A stretch of 64,000 bases of DNA from Winogradskyella epiphytica (GCF_003217215.1 NZ_QJTD01000003.1:186001-250000), one strand, 5' to 3'. Counted from the first letter of the stretch, positions 18,660 through 27,272 are shown. The notes: generated by a model not told the origin, from the sequence alone. Translations and numbers: made by a program.

Positions 18660-19571
18660 ATGAAATTAGTGCTACCATTTTTACTATTATCTGCTTTTTC
18701 ATTCTGCCAAGAATTTGAAATCAGAAATCTAAAAATAAATGATAAATATGATCATTTTGCTGTAAGGAAGGTAGGTGATATAGTGTTTTTTAGTACTAAT
18801 TTATTAACTCGGAGAGGAAACCCTATTAGGGACCGATTTCAACAAGAACTTTATGGTGTTTATGAAGCAAAAGTTGATGAACATGGCGAAATCTATGATG
18901 CTAAACTTATAAATAGGACCGATACAAGTAAGTTTAATATGTCGGTGACGGCTTTCTCTAATGACGGGAAATACATGTATTATACGTCCAACAATACGGT
19001 GAAAGGCTATAATAATCTTGCCGATTACGACACCTTCAATCTTGTAATCCAAAGAGCTGAATATGTAGAAGGAAGGGGGTGGACTAATTTTACAACCTTG
19101 CCATTTTGCGACCCAGATTTCAATTTTGCGCATCCAGCTTTAAGTCCAGATGGTTCAACATTGTACTTTATAGCAGATGTGGAAGGGACTAAAGGGAAAT
19201 CCGATTTATATAAAGTTTCTGTTACTGACCATAGAAGTTATGGAGAATTGGAAAGGTTAAATGATAGTATTAACTCGCCACGAACAGAAACTTATCCATT
19301 TGTGAGTATAGATAATAAGCTTTATTTCGCATCAGATCGACGTGGTGGTAAAGGTGGAATAGATATTTACGTATATGATTTAGAGTCCGACGATAAAGAT
19401 CAAGTCGCAATTTCGTTGCCAGAACCGATTAATAATATTGGTGATGACTTTTCATTTTATTTAAATGATGATTTAGATAGTGGCTACGTGTCTTCAAGAC
19501 GATTACGTGGTAATGGACGTGATGACTTATATTACTTTACAGGGTTTAAATCATTGGATCTTACGGACTGA
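18660..19571 (+). CDS. Exported PD40/WD40-like beta-propeller protein
   Basis: This 303-residue protein has a signal peptide ending SAFSFCQ (cleavage near residue 18). The rest contains several PD40 repeats of the TolB type, such as SPDGSTLYFIAD near residue 170 and VSIDNKLYFASDRRGGKGGIDIYVYD near 220. These repeats are common in the N-terminal parts of OmpA-family proteins of Flavobacteria; here there is no OmpA domain. It starts 10 bp after the GlmU-like gene, so cotranscription is likely. Its last 21 bp overlap the end of the convergent peptide-binding protein gene. The function is unknown; a binding or scaffold role in the periplasm is the usual guess. Confidence 0.82.
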   Translation: MKLVLPFLLLSAFSFCQEFEIRNLKINDKYDHFAVRKVGDIVFFSTNLLTRRGNPIRDRFQQELYGVYEAKVDEHGEIYDAKLINRTDTSKFNMSVTAFSNDGKYMYYTSNNTVKGYNNLADYDTFNLVIQRAEYVEGRGWTNFTTLPFCDPDFNFAHPALSPDGSTLYFIADVEGTKGKSDLYKVSVTDHRSYGELERLNDSINSPRTETYPFVSIDNKLYFASDRRGGKGGIDIYVYDLESDDKDQVAISLPEPINNIGDDFSFYLNDDLDSGYVSSRRLRGNGRDDLYYFTGFKSLDLTD

Positions 19572-21173
19572 TTTAAGTTCTAATAAATTAGTAGGATTAA
19601 TACCTAAGCCTTCCACATTTTTGCGCGTAAATCTAACAACTTCATCATAAAACATAGGGACAATTGGAGCACTTGACATAATCAATGAATCCATTTTAGT
19701 ATAGAGTTGTGCGCGCAATTCAGGGTCTGTTTCTAAATAAGCGGCCTCATACATCTGGTCGAATTCTACATGATTATAATGGGTATAATTTGGACCGTTT
19801 GGCGCAAAATTCTTACTGTAATATAGGGAAAGATAGTTTTCAGCATCAGGATAATCGGCAATCCAACTAGCTCTAAAGAAATCGATTTGTCCGTTGGCTT
19901 TTGCATCTTGTAAACTCGAAGGAGGAATCACATCAACCGTAACTTCTAAGCCTGTTTTCTGTAATTCACGTTGAATAAATTCGCAAAAGCTCAAATAATT
20001 ACTCGTTGTTGTCAATGTAATCTTAGGCGTGCTTATTCCTGTTTCAGCTTTATATTCTGCAACTAGTTGTTTGGCTAATTCAGGTTGGTATGAATATCCG
20101 ATAGACTCGTTAAATCCAGGAAGTCCTTTGGGAATAAATCCACCATGTGCTGGAATTCCAATGCCATTTCGTAAGTAGGTCATCATTTTACTACGGTCGA
20201 AACCTAGATTAATAGCCTTTCTTAATTTTAAGGATTGAATAGTGTTTACCTCAGATTCCATGAAAAAAGCGAGATATTCTGTGTTGAGATAAGGGCCTCG
20301 TATCATTTTCACATCATCTTCTTTATAAATAGCTCTTAACTGTCCGTCTGCGGTTAAGATTTCATCCTTATAGGAGGCATCTAATCCCGAAACAAAATCA
20401 ATTTTTCCTTGAGCAAATTGGAGGAATTCACTTTGTTTATCTGGTAAAAATGTAATGGCGACTGCTTCAAGGTGTGGTAAAGATTTACCTGTTGAATCGG
20501 TTTCAAAATAATGGTTATTTCGTCTAAAAACTAATTTTAAGTTTTCTTCCCAACGTTGAAATTTAAACGGTCCAGTGCCAATAGGATGAGATCTAAATTC
20601 AGTTCCATAATGTTCAACAATTTCTTTTGGTACTACAGAACAGTATTTCATCGTTAACAAACCTAAGAACGCCGGGAAAGGTTGTTTTAATTTAATTTGA
20701 AAGGTAGAATCGTTAAGGGCTGAAAATGATTCGACCTTACTTAAAACCCAACTTCCAGGCGATGCAATATTTTTATCTATTAATCGATTGAAGCTATATT
20801 CAAAATCTGATGCCGTCACAGGGCGAGTTGAATCAGCTCCAAATAAATGATGTTTATGAAAGAGAACATCTTTTCTCAGTTGAAAGGTGTAGCGGGTAGC
20901 ACTATCTGAAACAGCCCACTCCTTGGCAATAGCGGGAATCACATTTAACTCATCGTCCATCTGAACTAAGCCATTAAATAGCTGATGCGTAGCCCAAATG
21001 TCTGCTAAATCTTTTGAGAATGCCGGATCTAAAGACCCAATGTTTTTATGCTCATTATACTTAAATACGAGATGATCTTTGTTGTTTTTTTCTGTTGAAG
21101 TACAAGAGAGTATCGTTAATACCAACGAACAACAAAGTATTCGACTGAATAAGAGTGGTGTGAGTTTTAGCAT
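19551..21173 (-). CDS. Peptide/nickel-type ABC substrate-binding lipoprotein (SBP family 5)
   Basis: The ATG at 21173 gives 540 residues and begins a lipoprotein signal (LKLTPLLFSRILCCSLVLTI then SC). An upstream in-frame TTG would lie inside the mtaB promoter region. The mature protein shows family 5 landmarks: GSLDPAFSKDLADIWATHQL near residue 45, TRYTFQLRKDVLFH near 90 and the HPIGTGPFKFQRWE segment near 195. It should bind oligopeptides in the periplasm. No permease or ATPase genes are adjacent, so its transporter partner lies elsewhere. It overlaps the convergent PD40 gene by 21 bp at the stop codon, without a visible terminator. Confidence 0.88.
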   Translation of the reverse strand: MLKLTPLLFSRILCCSLVLTILSCTSTEKNNKDHLVFKYNEHKNIGSLDPAFSKDLADIWATHQLFNGLVQMDDELNVIPAIAKEWAVSDSATRYTFQLRKDVLFHKHHLFGADSTRPVTASDFEYSFNRLIDKNIASPGSWVLSKVESFSALNDSTFQIKLKQPFPAFLGLLTMKYCSVVPKEIVEHYGTEFRSHPIGTGPFKFQRWEENLKLVFRRNNHYFETDSTGKSLPHLEAVAITFLPDKQSEFLQFAQGKIDFVSGLDASYKDEILTADGQLRAIYKEDDVKMIRGPYLNTEYLAFFMESEVNTIQSLKLRKAINLGFDRSKMMTYLRNGIGIPAHGGFIPKGLPGFNESIGYSYQPELAKQLVAEYKAETGISTPKITLTTTSNYLSFCEFIQRELQKTGLEVTVDVIPPSSLQDAKANGQIDFFRASWIADYPDAENYLSLYYSKNFAPNGPNYTHYNHVEFDQMYEAAYLETDPELRAQLYTKMDSLIMSSAPIVPMFYDEVVRFTRKNVEGLGINPTNLLELKSVRKIQ

Positions 21174-21188
21174 ATAATTTATATGTTG

Positions 21189-21196
21189 TAAATTTG
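21189..21196 (+). promoter_or_regulatory. -7 box of mtaB
   Basis: TAAATTTG (TAnnTTTG) lies 22 bp before the mtaB ATG. The -33 position shows no TTG. It sits in a 45-bp divergent gap shared with the peptide-binding lipoprotein gene. Confidence 0.5.
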
Positions 21197-21218
21197 CCAA
21201 CTTGGTAAAAGTACAAGA

Positions 21219-22550
21219 ATGAATCCAACAAAAAAAGTCGCATTTTACACACTTGGTTGTAAACTTAATTTTTCTGAAACATCTACTATAGCGAGAAGCT
21301 TTTCAGACGAAGGTTTTGATCGTGTGGATTTTAAAGAACCTGCAGATATCTACGTGATAAATACCTGCTCTGTAACTGAAAACGCAGACAAGCGATTTAA
21401 AACGATTGTAAAGCAGGCGCAGAAAACTAATCCTAATGCATTTGTTGCCGCAATTGGTTGTTATGCACAACTAAAACCTGAGGAATTGGCTGATGTTAAT
21501 GGTGTAGATTTAGTGCTAGGTGCGACTGAGAAATTTAAGATCACGGATTACTTAAATGATCTGACTAAAAACGATTTTGGTGAAGTGCATTCTTGTGAAA
21601 TTGAAGAAGCCGATTTTTACGTTGGAAGTTATTCCATTGGAGATAGAACAAGAGCATTTCTAAAAGTTCAAGATGGTTGTGATTATAAGTGTACCTACTG
21701 TACCATTCCGTTAGCAAGAGGTATTTCTCGTAGCGATACGATGGAAAACGTTCTAAAAAATGCTAAAGAAATTTCAGAACAAGGTATTAAAGAAATTGTA
21801 TTAACTGGGGTTAATATTGGTGATTATGGGAAAGGTGAATTCGGCAACAAAAAACACGAACATACTTTTTTAGACTTAGTTAAGGAATTGGATAAGGTAG
21901 AAGGTATTGAGCGTTTAAGGATTTCTTCGATTGAGCCTAACCTATTAAAGAACGAAACCATAGATTTAGTTTCTAAGTCAAGAGCATTTGTTCCTCATTT
22001 TCATGTGCCTTTGCAAAGTGGAAGCAACGACATTTTAAAGAAGATGAAACGTCGCTACATGAAAGAACTTTATGTAGATCGCGTGACAAAAATAAAGGAA
22101 GTGATGCCGCATGCTTGTATTGGTGTCGATGTAATTGTAGGTTTTCCAGGAGAGACGGATGAATTATTTTTAGAGACCTATAACTTTTTAAATGAGCTAG
22201 ATATATCCTATTTACATGTCTTTACGTATTCTGAGAGAGATAATACGGAAGCCGCTGAAATGGGTAATGTCGTTCCAAATAAAGTAAGAGCAAAACGCAG
22301 TAAAATGCTAAGAGGCTTATCGGCAAAAAAACGTAGAGCCTTTTATGAGCAGCAAATAAATACAGAACGTACTGTTTTGTTTGAAGGTGAAAATAAAGAA
22401 GGCTATATACACGGATTTACTGAAAATTATGTCAAAGTAAAAGCGCCTTGGAATCCGGAATTAGTAAATACACTTCAAAAAATCAGGTTAACAAAGATTG
22501 ATGAAGACGGTTTAGTTAGATTTGATGTTGTTGAAGCTTTGACGGCTTAA
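21219..22550 (+). CDS. mtaB: tRNA t6A37 methylthiotransferase MtaB
   Basis: This 443-residue radical-SAM enzyme inserts sulfur and a methyl group at C2 of t6A37 in ANN-decoding tRNAs. The N-terminal UPF0004 domain holds three cluster cysteines (YTLGCKLNFSE, INTCSVTENAD, IGCYAQ). The radical-SAM motif CDYKCTYC lies near residue 150, followed by LTGVNIGDYG and HVPLQSGSNDILKKMKRRY, and a C-terminal TRAM domain ends the chain. YTLGCKLN and the 440-residue length distinguish MtaB from MiaB and RimO. The gene is monocistronic, with a terminator right after the stop. Confidence 0.96.
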   Translation: MNPTKKVAFYTLGCKLNFSETSTIARSFSDEGFDRVDFKEPADIYVINTCSVTENADKRFKTIVKQAQKTNPNAFVAAIGCYAQLKPEELADVNGVDLVLGATEKFKITDYLNDLTKNDFGEVHSCEIEEADFYVGSYSIGDRTRAFLKVQDGCDYKCTYCTIPLARGISRSDTMENVLKNAKEISEQGIKEIVLTGVNIGDYGKGEFGNKKHEHTFLDLVKELDKVEGIERLRISSIEPNLLKNETIDLVSKSRAFVPHFHVPLQSGSNDILKKMKRRYMKELYVDRVTKIKEVMPHACIGVDVIVGFPGETDELFLETYNFLNELDISYLHVFTYSERDNTEAAEMGNVVPNKVRAKRSKMLRGLSAKKRRAFYEQQINTERTVLFEGENKEGYIHGFTENYVKVKAPWNPELVNTLQKIRLTKIDEDGLVRFDVVEALTA

Positions 22551-22560
22551 TAAATATAAA

Positions 22561-22594
22561 AAATCCGAAACTTTTTCAATTTCGGATTTTTTTA
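22561..22594. terminator. Bidirectional terminator after mtaB
   Basis: The stem AAATCCGAAA / TTTCGGATTT has a loop of about 10 bases, preceded by an A run and followed by a T run. It separates mtaB from the convergent GNAT-like gene. Confidence 0.85.
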
Positions 22595-22613
22595 TTCTCA
22601 ATAAGGATAAGAA

Positions 22614-22910
22614 TTATATTCTGATTCCCACTGGCAGCATTCGTTGGTATTTTCTGTTTCGCCTTACAAATTTTGCAATGTCCGGACTTGTAGGTACCAC
22701 GCTTATATTGCGCTCTTTAATGTTTGAAAAGACTAAATCGATAAAATCTAGTTCAAGCTGTTCAGTTCTAATAGCATCAGGAATAATCATTTTTGTTAAG
22801 AAGATTTTTCGCTCTTGTAAAGAGTATTCGATAATTGCCATTTCGTTTTCAACATTTAATTCAAATTGACGCAGAAAATCATTGTCAATTAATTCAGCAG
22901 TTTCCATCAT
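22614..22910 (-). CDS. Small YjdJ/GNAT-like protein without an evident acetyl-CoA loop
   Basis: This 98-residue protein resembles the short YjdJ-type acetyltransferases: a beta-rich start (NEMAIIEYSLQERKIFLTKM), a central helix and ISVVPTSPDIAKFVRRNRKY, which aligns with the VVPLCPFVAxYIKRHPEY end of that family. The glycine-rich pyrophosphate loop expected in the middle is replaced by AIRTEQLELDFIDL, so acetyl-CoA binding is doubtful. It is convergent with mtaB and transcribed from a region with a -7 box and a hairpin. Function unknown; a non-catalytic GNAT relative is my best description. Confidence 0.7.
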   Translation of the reverse strand: MMETAELIDNDFLRQFELNVENEMAIIEYSLQERKIFLTKMIIPDAIRTEQLELDFIDLVFSNIKERNISVVPTSPDIAKFVRRNRKYQRMLPVGIRI

Positions 22911-22946
22911 AATTACTTTTTATTAAATTCGGAGGTTGGCGAGTAG

Positions 22947-22983
22947 AAACTATAAATTTATATAGTTTTGCAGTGCAAAGGTA
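22947..22983 (-). promoter_or_regulatory. -7 box plus start-site hairpin upstream of the GNAT-like gene
   Basis: The minus strand reads TACCTTTG at 22976-22983. Just downstream, 22947-22968 is an inverted repeat AAACTATA / TATAGTTT with a six-base spacer. It would form the first nucleotides of the transcript, or an operator at the start site. Confidence 0.45.
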
Positions 22984-22998
22984 CAAAAAATCAACGTA

Positions 22999-23022
22999 TG
23001 TTTCACTTAATCAATGTGAAAC
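22999..23022. repeat. Interrupted inverted repeat TTTCAC-N9-GTGAAA
   Basis: GTTTCAC and GTGAAAC arms of seven bases are separated by nine AT-rich bases, between two divergent genes. It may be an operator or a hairpin; no binding protein is implied by the neighbours. Confidence 0.35.
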
Positions 23023-23071
23023 CTTAATTTGTAACACTTGAAGTTCGCCCTATTTAAGAATTAAAAAGCCT

Positions 23072-23734
23072 ATGAATTCCGATTTGACACATGTTTATTT
23101 AATGCCAGGAATGGCTGCAAATCCATCAATTTTTGAATACATTAAATTGCCAGAAGATAAGTTTGCAATTCATTGGTTGGAATGGCAAATTCCCAATAAA
23201 ACCGAAACACTCGAGGACTATGCCAAACGCATGTGCGAATTTATTAAGCACGATAATATCGTTTTATTAGGCGTCTCATTTGGTGGTGTTCTCGTGCAGG
23301 AAATGAGTAAGTATCTCAAGGTGAAAAAGTTGTTTGTAGTGTCTAGTGTTAAAACTCATTATGAGTTGCCAAAACGACTAAAATTGCTTAAAATAACTAA
23401 GGCTTATAAGATTCTACCAACACAATTGGTGGGTAATATCGATTTATTAGCAAAATACGCATTTGGAGAAACCGTTAAAAAGCGGGTAGATTTATATAAA
23501 AAATACCTCTCCGTGAACGATAAGACTTATTTGGATTGGGCAATTAAGCAAATGGTATGTTGGGAACAAGAAGAAGCTCATGCTGAAGCTATTTATATAC
23601 ATGGAGATAAAGATGCTATCTTCCCTTATTCTTGCGGAGGAAATTGTATTGTGGTCAAGGGAGGTACACATATTATGATCATCAATAAATATAAATGGTT
23701 TAACGAAAATTTACCAAAACTTATAGAGGACTGA
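23072..23734 (+). CDS. Alpha/beta hydrolase
   Basis: This 220-residue protein has the compact alpha/beta hydrolase fold without a signal peptide. The nucleophile elbow is GVSFGG near residue 72 (Ser), the acid lies in IHGDKDAIFP near 183 and the catalytic His in GGTHIMIINK near 205. The oxyanion region is MPGMAANPSIF near residue 12. The substrate is unknown; such proteins often hydrolyse small esters. It lies 48 bp upstream of the lytic transglycosylase in the same direction and could share its transcript. Confidence 0.85.
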   Translation: MNSDLTHVYLMPGMAANPSIFEYIKLPEDKFAIHWLEWQIPNKTETLEDYAKRMCEFIKHDNIVLLGVSFGGVLVQEMSKYLKVKKLFVVSSVKTHYELPKRLKLLKITKAYKILPTQLVGNIDLLAKYAFGETVKKRVDLYKKYLSVNDKTYLDWAIKQMVCWEQEEAHAEAIYIHGDKDAIFPYSCGGNCIVVKGGTHIMIINKYKWFNENLPKLIED

Positions 23735-23782
23735 ACTTGAATTCTGTCCTAAGATTGTTTACATTTATAAAAAAGAAAAATT

Positions 23783-24736
23783 ATGAAAATTATTAAGAAT
23801 GGTTTAGCGTTAATTGGAGTTGTCTGTGTGTCAGGCTTGTTCATTTTCTCTATGCAAAAATCACCTGATGAGAAGTCCCCATCAGATTATTCTATAGAAC
23901 TAGAAGATTCAAAAGAAAACAGCTACAATGTGTATGCTATAGATATGCCTGAGGATTTAAATTTTGCAGGTGAAAAGGTTCCTGTAAATGATCCTGATAT
24001 TTATGAGCGCATGGATAGAGAATTGTTAGTGAATACGTATTGGCAATCTAATGGACTCCTTATGTTTAAACGTGCACAAAAATATTTTCCAATTATAGAA
24101 CCGATTTTGAAAAAGAATGGTGTTCCTGATGATTTCAAATATTTGGCAGTGATTGAAAGTGGCTTGGTTCAAACGGCGAAATCACCTGCAGGTGCAAGTG
24201 GGATTTGGCAAATTATGCCCGCTACAGGTCGTGAAAATGGACTAGAAGTAAACTCTAATGTCGATGAACGCTATAACTTAGAAAAAGCAACCGAAGTGGC
24301 TTGTGATTATTTGAAAAAGGCTAAGGCCAACCTAGGCTCATGGACTAAAGCTGCAGCGGCTTATAATGCAGGTAATGCAGGCGTATCAAGACGTCTAAAA
24401 GAGCAAGATGTGAGTGACTATTATGATTTATTACTAGGAGAAGAAACGGGGCGCTATGTTTTTAGAATTGTGGCTTTAAAGGAAATCCTTTCTCATCCAA
24501 AGAAATATGGCTTCAACTTTGATAAAACACACCTATATAAAAAGGTGCCTACTTACAAAGTAGAAGTAGATACGGCTGTAACTGATTTTGCTCAATTTGC
24601 TAAAGGTTTTGATATCAACTATAAAATATTGAAACTACATAACCCATGGTTACGTGAACCGCACTTAAACAATAAATCGAGAAAAAAATATCTTATCGAG
24701 ATACCTGAAAAAGGCTATTATAATACCCAATTATAA
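23783..24736 (+). CDS. Lytic murein transglycosylase (SLT, MltD-like)
   Basis: This 317-residue protein has an N-terminal signal or anchor (about residues 5-22) and an SLT domain at about 95-235. The catalytic Glu lies in VIESGLVQTAKSPAGASGIW, followed by QIMPATGRENGL and AAAAYNAGNAGVSRRL, all hallmarks of family 1 lytic transglycosylases. The last 70 residues look LysM-like (FAKGFDINYKILKLHNPWL). It cleaves peptidoglycan glycan strands in the periplasm with formation of anhydromuramic ends. The stop codon is followed after 3 bp by the cardiolipin synthase start. Confidence 0.92.
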   Translation: MKIIKNGLALIGVVCVSGLFIFSMQKSPDEKSPSDYSIELEDSKENSYNVYAIDMPEDLNFAGEKVPVNDPDIYERMDRELLVNTYWQSNGLLMFKRAQKYFPIIEPILKKNGVPDDFKYLAVIESGLVQTAKSPAGASGIWQIMPATGRENGLEVNSNVDERYNLEKATEVACDYLKKAKANLGSWTKAAAAYNAGNAGVSRRLKEQDVSDYYDLLLGEETGRYVFRIVALKEILSHPKKYGFNFDKTHLYKKVPTYKVEVDTAVTDFAQFAKGFDINYKILKLHNPWLREPHLNNKSRKKYLIEIPEKGYYNTQL

Positions 24737-24739
24737 TTT

Positions 24740-26188
24740 TTGGAATTTGTAAAAAACCATATCTGGCAAATACTAATTGTTCTCAATTATACAATTGCAT
24801 TATCTGCAGTAGCTACTATTTTGCTTAAAAAGGTGAACCCTACTAAAGCATTAAGCTATATTATTGGTTTATTGGCGCTTCCATTTTTAGGTATTATTGT
24901 GTATTACCTCTTTGGGCAAGAATATCGAAAGTCTAAAATTTTTAGTAGAAAGAATGTTTTAAATCAAACGGTTGTAAAAAAGATTCAACAAGAATTAGAA
25001 CTCGATACTAAGGAAATTGATGTGGTAGATGACTTATTGGATGAAAAAGCAAAACTCATCCCGTTACTTTATAATAATGAAAAGTCTAAGTTGACAATCA
25101 ATAATGAAGTTACTCTTATTAAAAATGGAGATGATAAGTTTGAATTATTGTTTGAAGATCTAGCGTCTGCAAAACACCATATTCACCTTGAATATTTTAT
25201 CATAAAAGATGATAAAATAGGAACGGAACTTCTTAATATATTATGTAAAAAGTCTGAAGAAGGGGTAAAGATTAGAATCGCTATAGATGACGTAGGTAGC
25301 TCTATTTCTTCAAAAATGAAGCGAAAAATCAAGGATAGCGGAATTGAAATGTACCCATTTATGCCGGTATTATTTTCAAAGTTTACGGGCCAAATGAATT
25401 ATCGTGATCATCGAAAGATTATTGTAATCGATGGAAAAATAGGATATATTGGTGGTGTAAATATTTCTGATAGTTATGTGAACGCCAATAATGAAAGGTA
25501 TTGGAGAGATACGCATCTTCGAGTAGTTGGTGAAGCGGTTAAGCCCTTGCAAATTTTATTTTTTACCACTTGGGATTTTGTAAGCGAAGGACAATCAGAA
25601 ATATCAAAAGCTTATTTTCCTGAACACGACTGTAAGGCAAATGTGCCAATACAAATAGCGGCTAGTGGTCCTGATACAGACTGGTCTAATATTATGGAGG
25701 CCATATTTATAGGAATCACCAATGCTGAGGATCATGTGTATATCACCACACCATATTTTATTCCAAATCCTGAAATTGTTACGGCACTTCAAGTGATAGC
25801 TAGAAGTAATAAAGAGGTTAAAATAATTGTTCCAAAAGAATCAGATTCATGGATTGCGGAATATGCTACTAATTCGTATTTGGAGTTGCTCTTAGAAGCA
25901 GGAGTAGAGGTTTACCGCTATACAAAAGGCTTTATTCACGCTAAAACCATGGTGGTTGATGGGGTATTTAGCACCGTAGGAACAACCAATATGGATTATA
26001 GAAGCTTCAATATAAATTTCGAAATTAATGCCTTAGTTTATAATAAAGACATAAGTCGACAGTTAACAGAATTCTTCAATGACGACTTAAAAGATTGTGA
26101 AAAACTAGAATTAGAATCATGGCAGAAGCGATCTAAACGCACAAAACTTATCGAAGCTGTTGCGCGTTTAATGGCTCCACTCTTATAA
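24740..26188 (+). CDS. cls: Cardiolipin synthase (phospholipase D family)
   Basis: This 482-residue ClsA-type enzyme condenses two phosphatidylglycerols to cardiolipin at the inner membrane. Two N-terminal membrane helices (about 10-30 and 38-60) precede two PLD domains with HxKxxxxD motifs: HRKIIVIDGKIGYIGGVN near residue 225 and HAKTMVVDGVFSTVGTTN near 395. The start is a TTG located 3 bp after the transglycosylase stop. No ATG occurs before the second membrane helix, and the TTG start gives the family's usual N-terminus. It is the last gene of the local plus-strand unit and is convergent, with only 4 bp separation from the next gene. Confidence 0.95.
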   Translation: MEFVKNHIWQILIVLNYTIALSAVATILLKKVNPTKALSYIIGLLALPFLGIIVYYLFGQEYRKSKIFSRKNVLNQTVVKKIQQELELDTKEIDVVDDLLDEKAKLIPLLYNNEKSKLTINNEVTLIKNGDDKFELLFEDLASAKHHIHLEYFIIKDDKIGTELLNILCKKSEEGVKIRIAIDDVGSSISSKMKRKIKDSGIEMYPFMPVLFSKFTGQMNYRDHRKIIVIDGKIGYIGGVNISDSYVNANNERYWRDTHLRVVGEAVKPLQILFFTTWDFVSEGQSEISKAYFPEHDCKANVPIQIAASGPDTDWSNIMEAIFIGITNAEDHVYITTPYFIPNPEIVTALQVIARSNKEVKIIVPKESDSWIAEYATNSYLELLLEAGVEVYRYTKGFIHAKTMVVDGVFSTVGTTNMDYRSFNINFEINALVYNKDISRQLTEFFNDDLKDCEKLELESWQKRSKRTKLIEAVARLMAPLL

Positions 26189-26192
26189 ATTA

Positions 26193-26771
26193 TTACCTTC
26201 TACTTCTTCTGTTTTGTCTTGGCGAGGTTGGCTGACCGTATTGTTGTTTCGGTATCATAGCCTTTTTCATTTGTTGCTTCATCATTTTTATTTGTTCAGC
26301 AAGCATATCTCTTTTATCTAATTTCTCTGCTTCAGCTAAAAGTTTTTGAGCTTCTGCTTTTCTACGTTTAGAAAACGCAATTCCAGCTAAGTTTAATTTA
26401 GCCATAGCCATATCATGATCCATAGATAACCCTAAGTTCACAGCTTTTTTAAAGTAAGCTTCAGCTTCATTCATATTGGTTTGAGAAACCATGATACCAT
26501 TAAGGTAATTTAAATAACCTTGTTGCTTTTTTACTAAAGCGCCTTCAGGATTCTTAATTTTATCTAACCACTTTTTAGCACCTTCAAAATCTTGCTTCCT
26601 TAATTTTAAAAAGGCTAACAAAATCATTTCATTCTTAAAGTATAAGAAAATAAAGATGGTTGACAATAAAAGGTACATTATACCATTACCAATTTCGCCT
26701 TGAGTGAACTCATATATACCGTAACCAATGATTAAAGCGGCTAGTACTAATTTTATATTTTTATTGAACAT
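26193..26771 (-). CDS. Membrane protein with TPR-like helical repeats
   Basis: The ATG at 26771 gives 192 residues. An in-frame ATG at 26831 lies upstream of the -7 box and is rejected. Two membrane segments at about 6-25 and 30-48 are followed by helical repeats (EGAKKWLDKIKNPEG, NEAEAYFKKAVNLG, AEAQKLLAEAEKL) with TPR character and a basic Gln/Arg-rich tail. It is probably an inner-membrane scaffold; the function is unknown. Homologues are frequent in Flavobacteria as 'tetratricopeptide repeat' or DUF2892-like membrane proteins. Confidence 0.8.
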   Translation of the reverse strand: MFNKNIKLVLAALIIGYGIYEFTQGEIGNGIMYLLLSTIFIFLYFKNEMILLAFLKLRKQDFEGAKKWLDKIKNPEGALVKKQQGYLNYLNGIMVSQTNMNEAEAYFKKAVNLGLSMDHDMAMAKLNLAGIAFSKRRKAEAQKLLAEAEKLDKRDMLAEQIKMMKQQMKKAMIPKQQYGQPTSPRQNRRSRR

Positions 26772-26798
26772 AGTTCTATGTGTTTTTTTTACAGAGCG

Positions 26799-26806
26799 CA
26801 AAGGTA
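26799..26806 (-). promoter_or_regulatory. -7 box of the TPR membrane protein gene
   Basis: The minus strand reads TACCTTTG (TAnnTTTG) 28 bp before the chosen ATG, which argues against the longer reading frame starting at 26831. Confidence 0.5.
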
Positions 26807-26992
26807 ATAAAAACAAAGAATTTAATTTCATTTTTAATATTGAACTAAAAAAAAGCAGATTGACACCCTTTTAAACTTTGATTAAATAAAAAATAAACTA
26901 GAAATAAGGACAGAAAATTAAGCGTAAAATAGTAGTTTTGTGGACGCAACAAATGGAGTTGAAAAAATCTCTGAAAATTTTTCTTTTGCTTC

Positions 26993-27022
26993 TTGCTAAA
27001 GTAAAAACTTGTTGTATATTTG
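26993..27022 (+). promoter_or_regulatory. Promoter of rpmH (TTG-N19-TATATTTG)
   Basis: TTG at 26993-26995 and TATATTTG at 27015-27022 have a 19-bp spacer, identical in layout to the rpmE promoter. The mRNA leader would be about 58 nt. A second TAGTTTTG at 26933-26940 has no partner element. The rest of 26772-27087 shows no gene. Confidence 0.75.
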
Positions 27023-27087
27023 CACGCAGTTTTGAGAGAGGACTCAAACTCATTTAAAGGAATATTAGTTTTTAAAAATATAAGACA

Positions 27088-27249
27088 ATGCCAAAAAGAA
27101 CGTTTCAACCGTCAAAAAGAAAGAGAAGAAACAAGCACGGTTTCAGAGAAAGAATGGCTTCTGTTAACGGAAGAAAAGTTTTAGCACGTAGAAGAGCTAA
27201 AGGTAGAAAAAGATTGTCTGTGTCTTCTGATACAAGACATAAGAAATAA
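27088..27249 (+). CDS. rpmH: Ribosomal protein bL34
   Basis: This 53-residue, very basic protein opens [20 protein letters not shown] and contains [20 protein letters not shown], the bL34 signature of the 50S subunit. Family proteins are 44-53 residues; the short C-terminal extension ([10 protein letters not shown]) is usual in Flavobacteria. It has its own promoter and terminator. The usual partners rnpA and dnaA are not adjacent; carB follows instead. Confidence 0.97.
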   Translation: MPKRTFQPSKRKRRNKHGFRERMASVNGRKVLARRRAKGRKRLSVSSDTRHKK

Positions 27250-27251
27250 TG

Positions 27252-27267
27252 ATTAACAATTGTTAAT
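27252..27267. repeat. 16-bp perfect palindrome after rpmH
   Basis: ATTAACAATTGTTAAT is fully self-complementary and lies between the rpmH stop and its terminator. It has the symmetry of a protein-binding site, but no function is known. Confidence 0.4.
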
Positions 27268-27272
27268 ATATT

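Noticed and set aside
22999..23022. Possible ParB binding site (parS)
   Set aside because: The two half-sites match, but a nine-base gap separates them, and real parS halves are adjacent.
26933..26940. Second -7 box (TAGTTTTG) for rpmH
   Set aside because: No -33 partner at any usual distance, while the downstream pair is a full match; chance occurrence is likely.
26845..27108. 87-codon minus-strand frame upstream of and across the rpmH start
   Set aside because: It runs antisense through the rpmH promoter and first codons and has no protein-like pattern.
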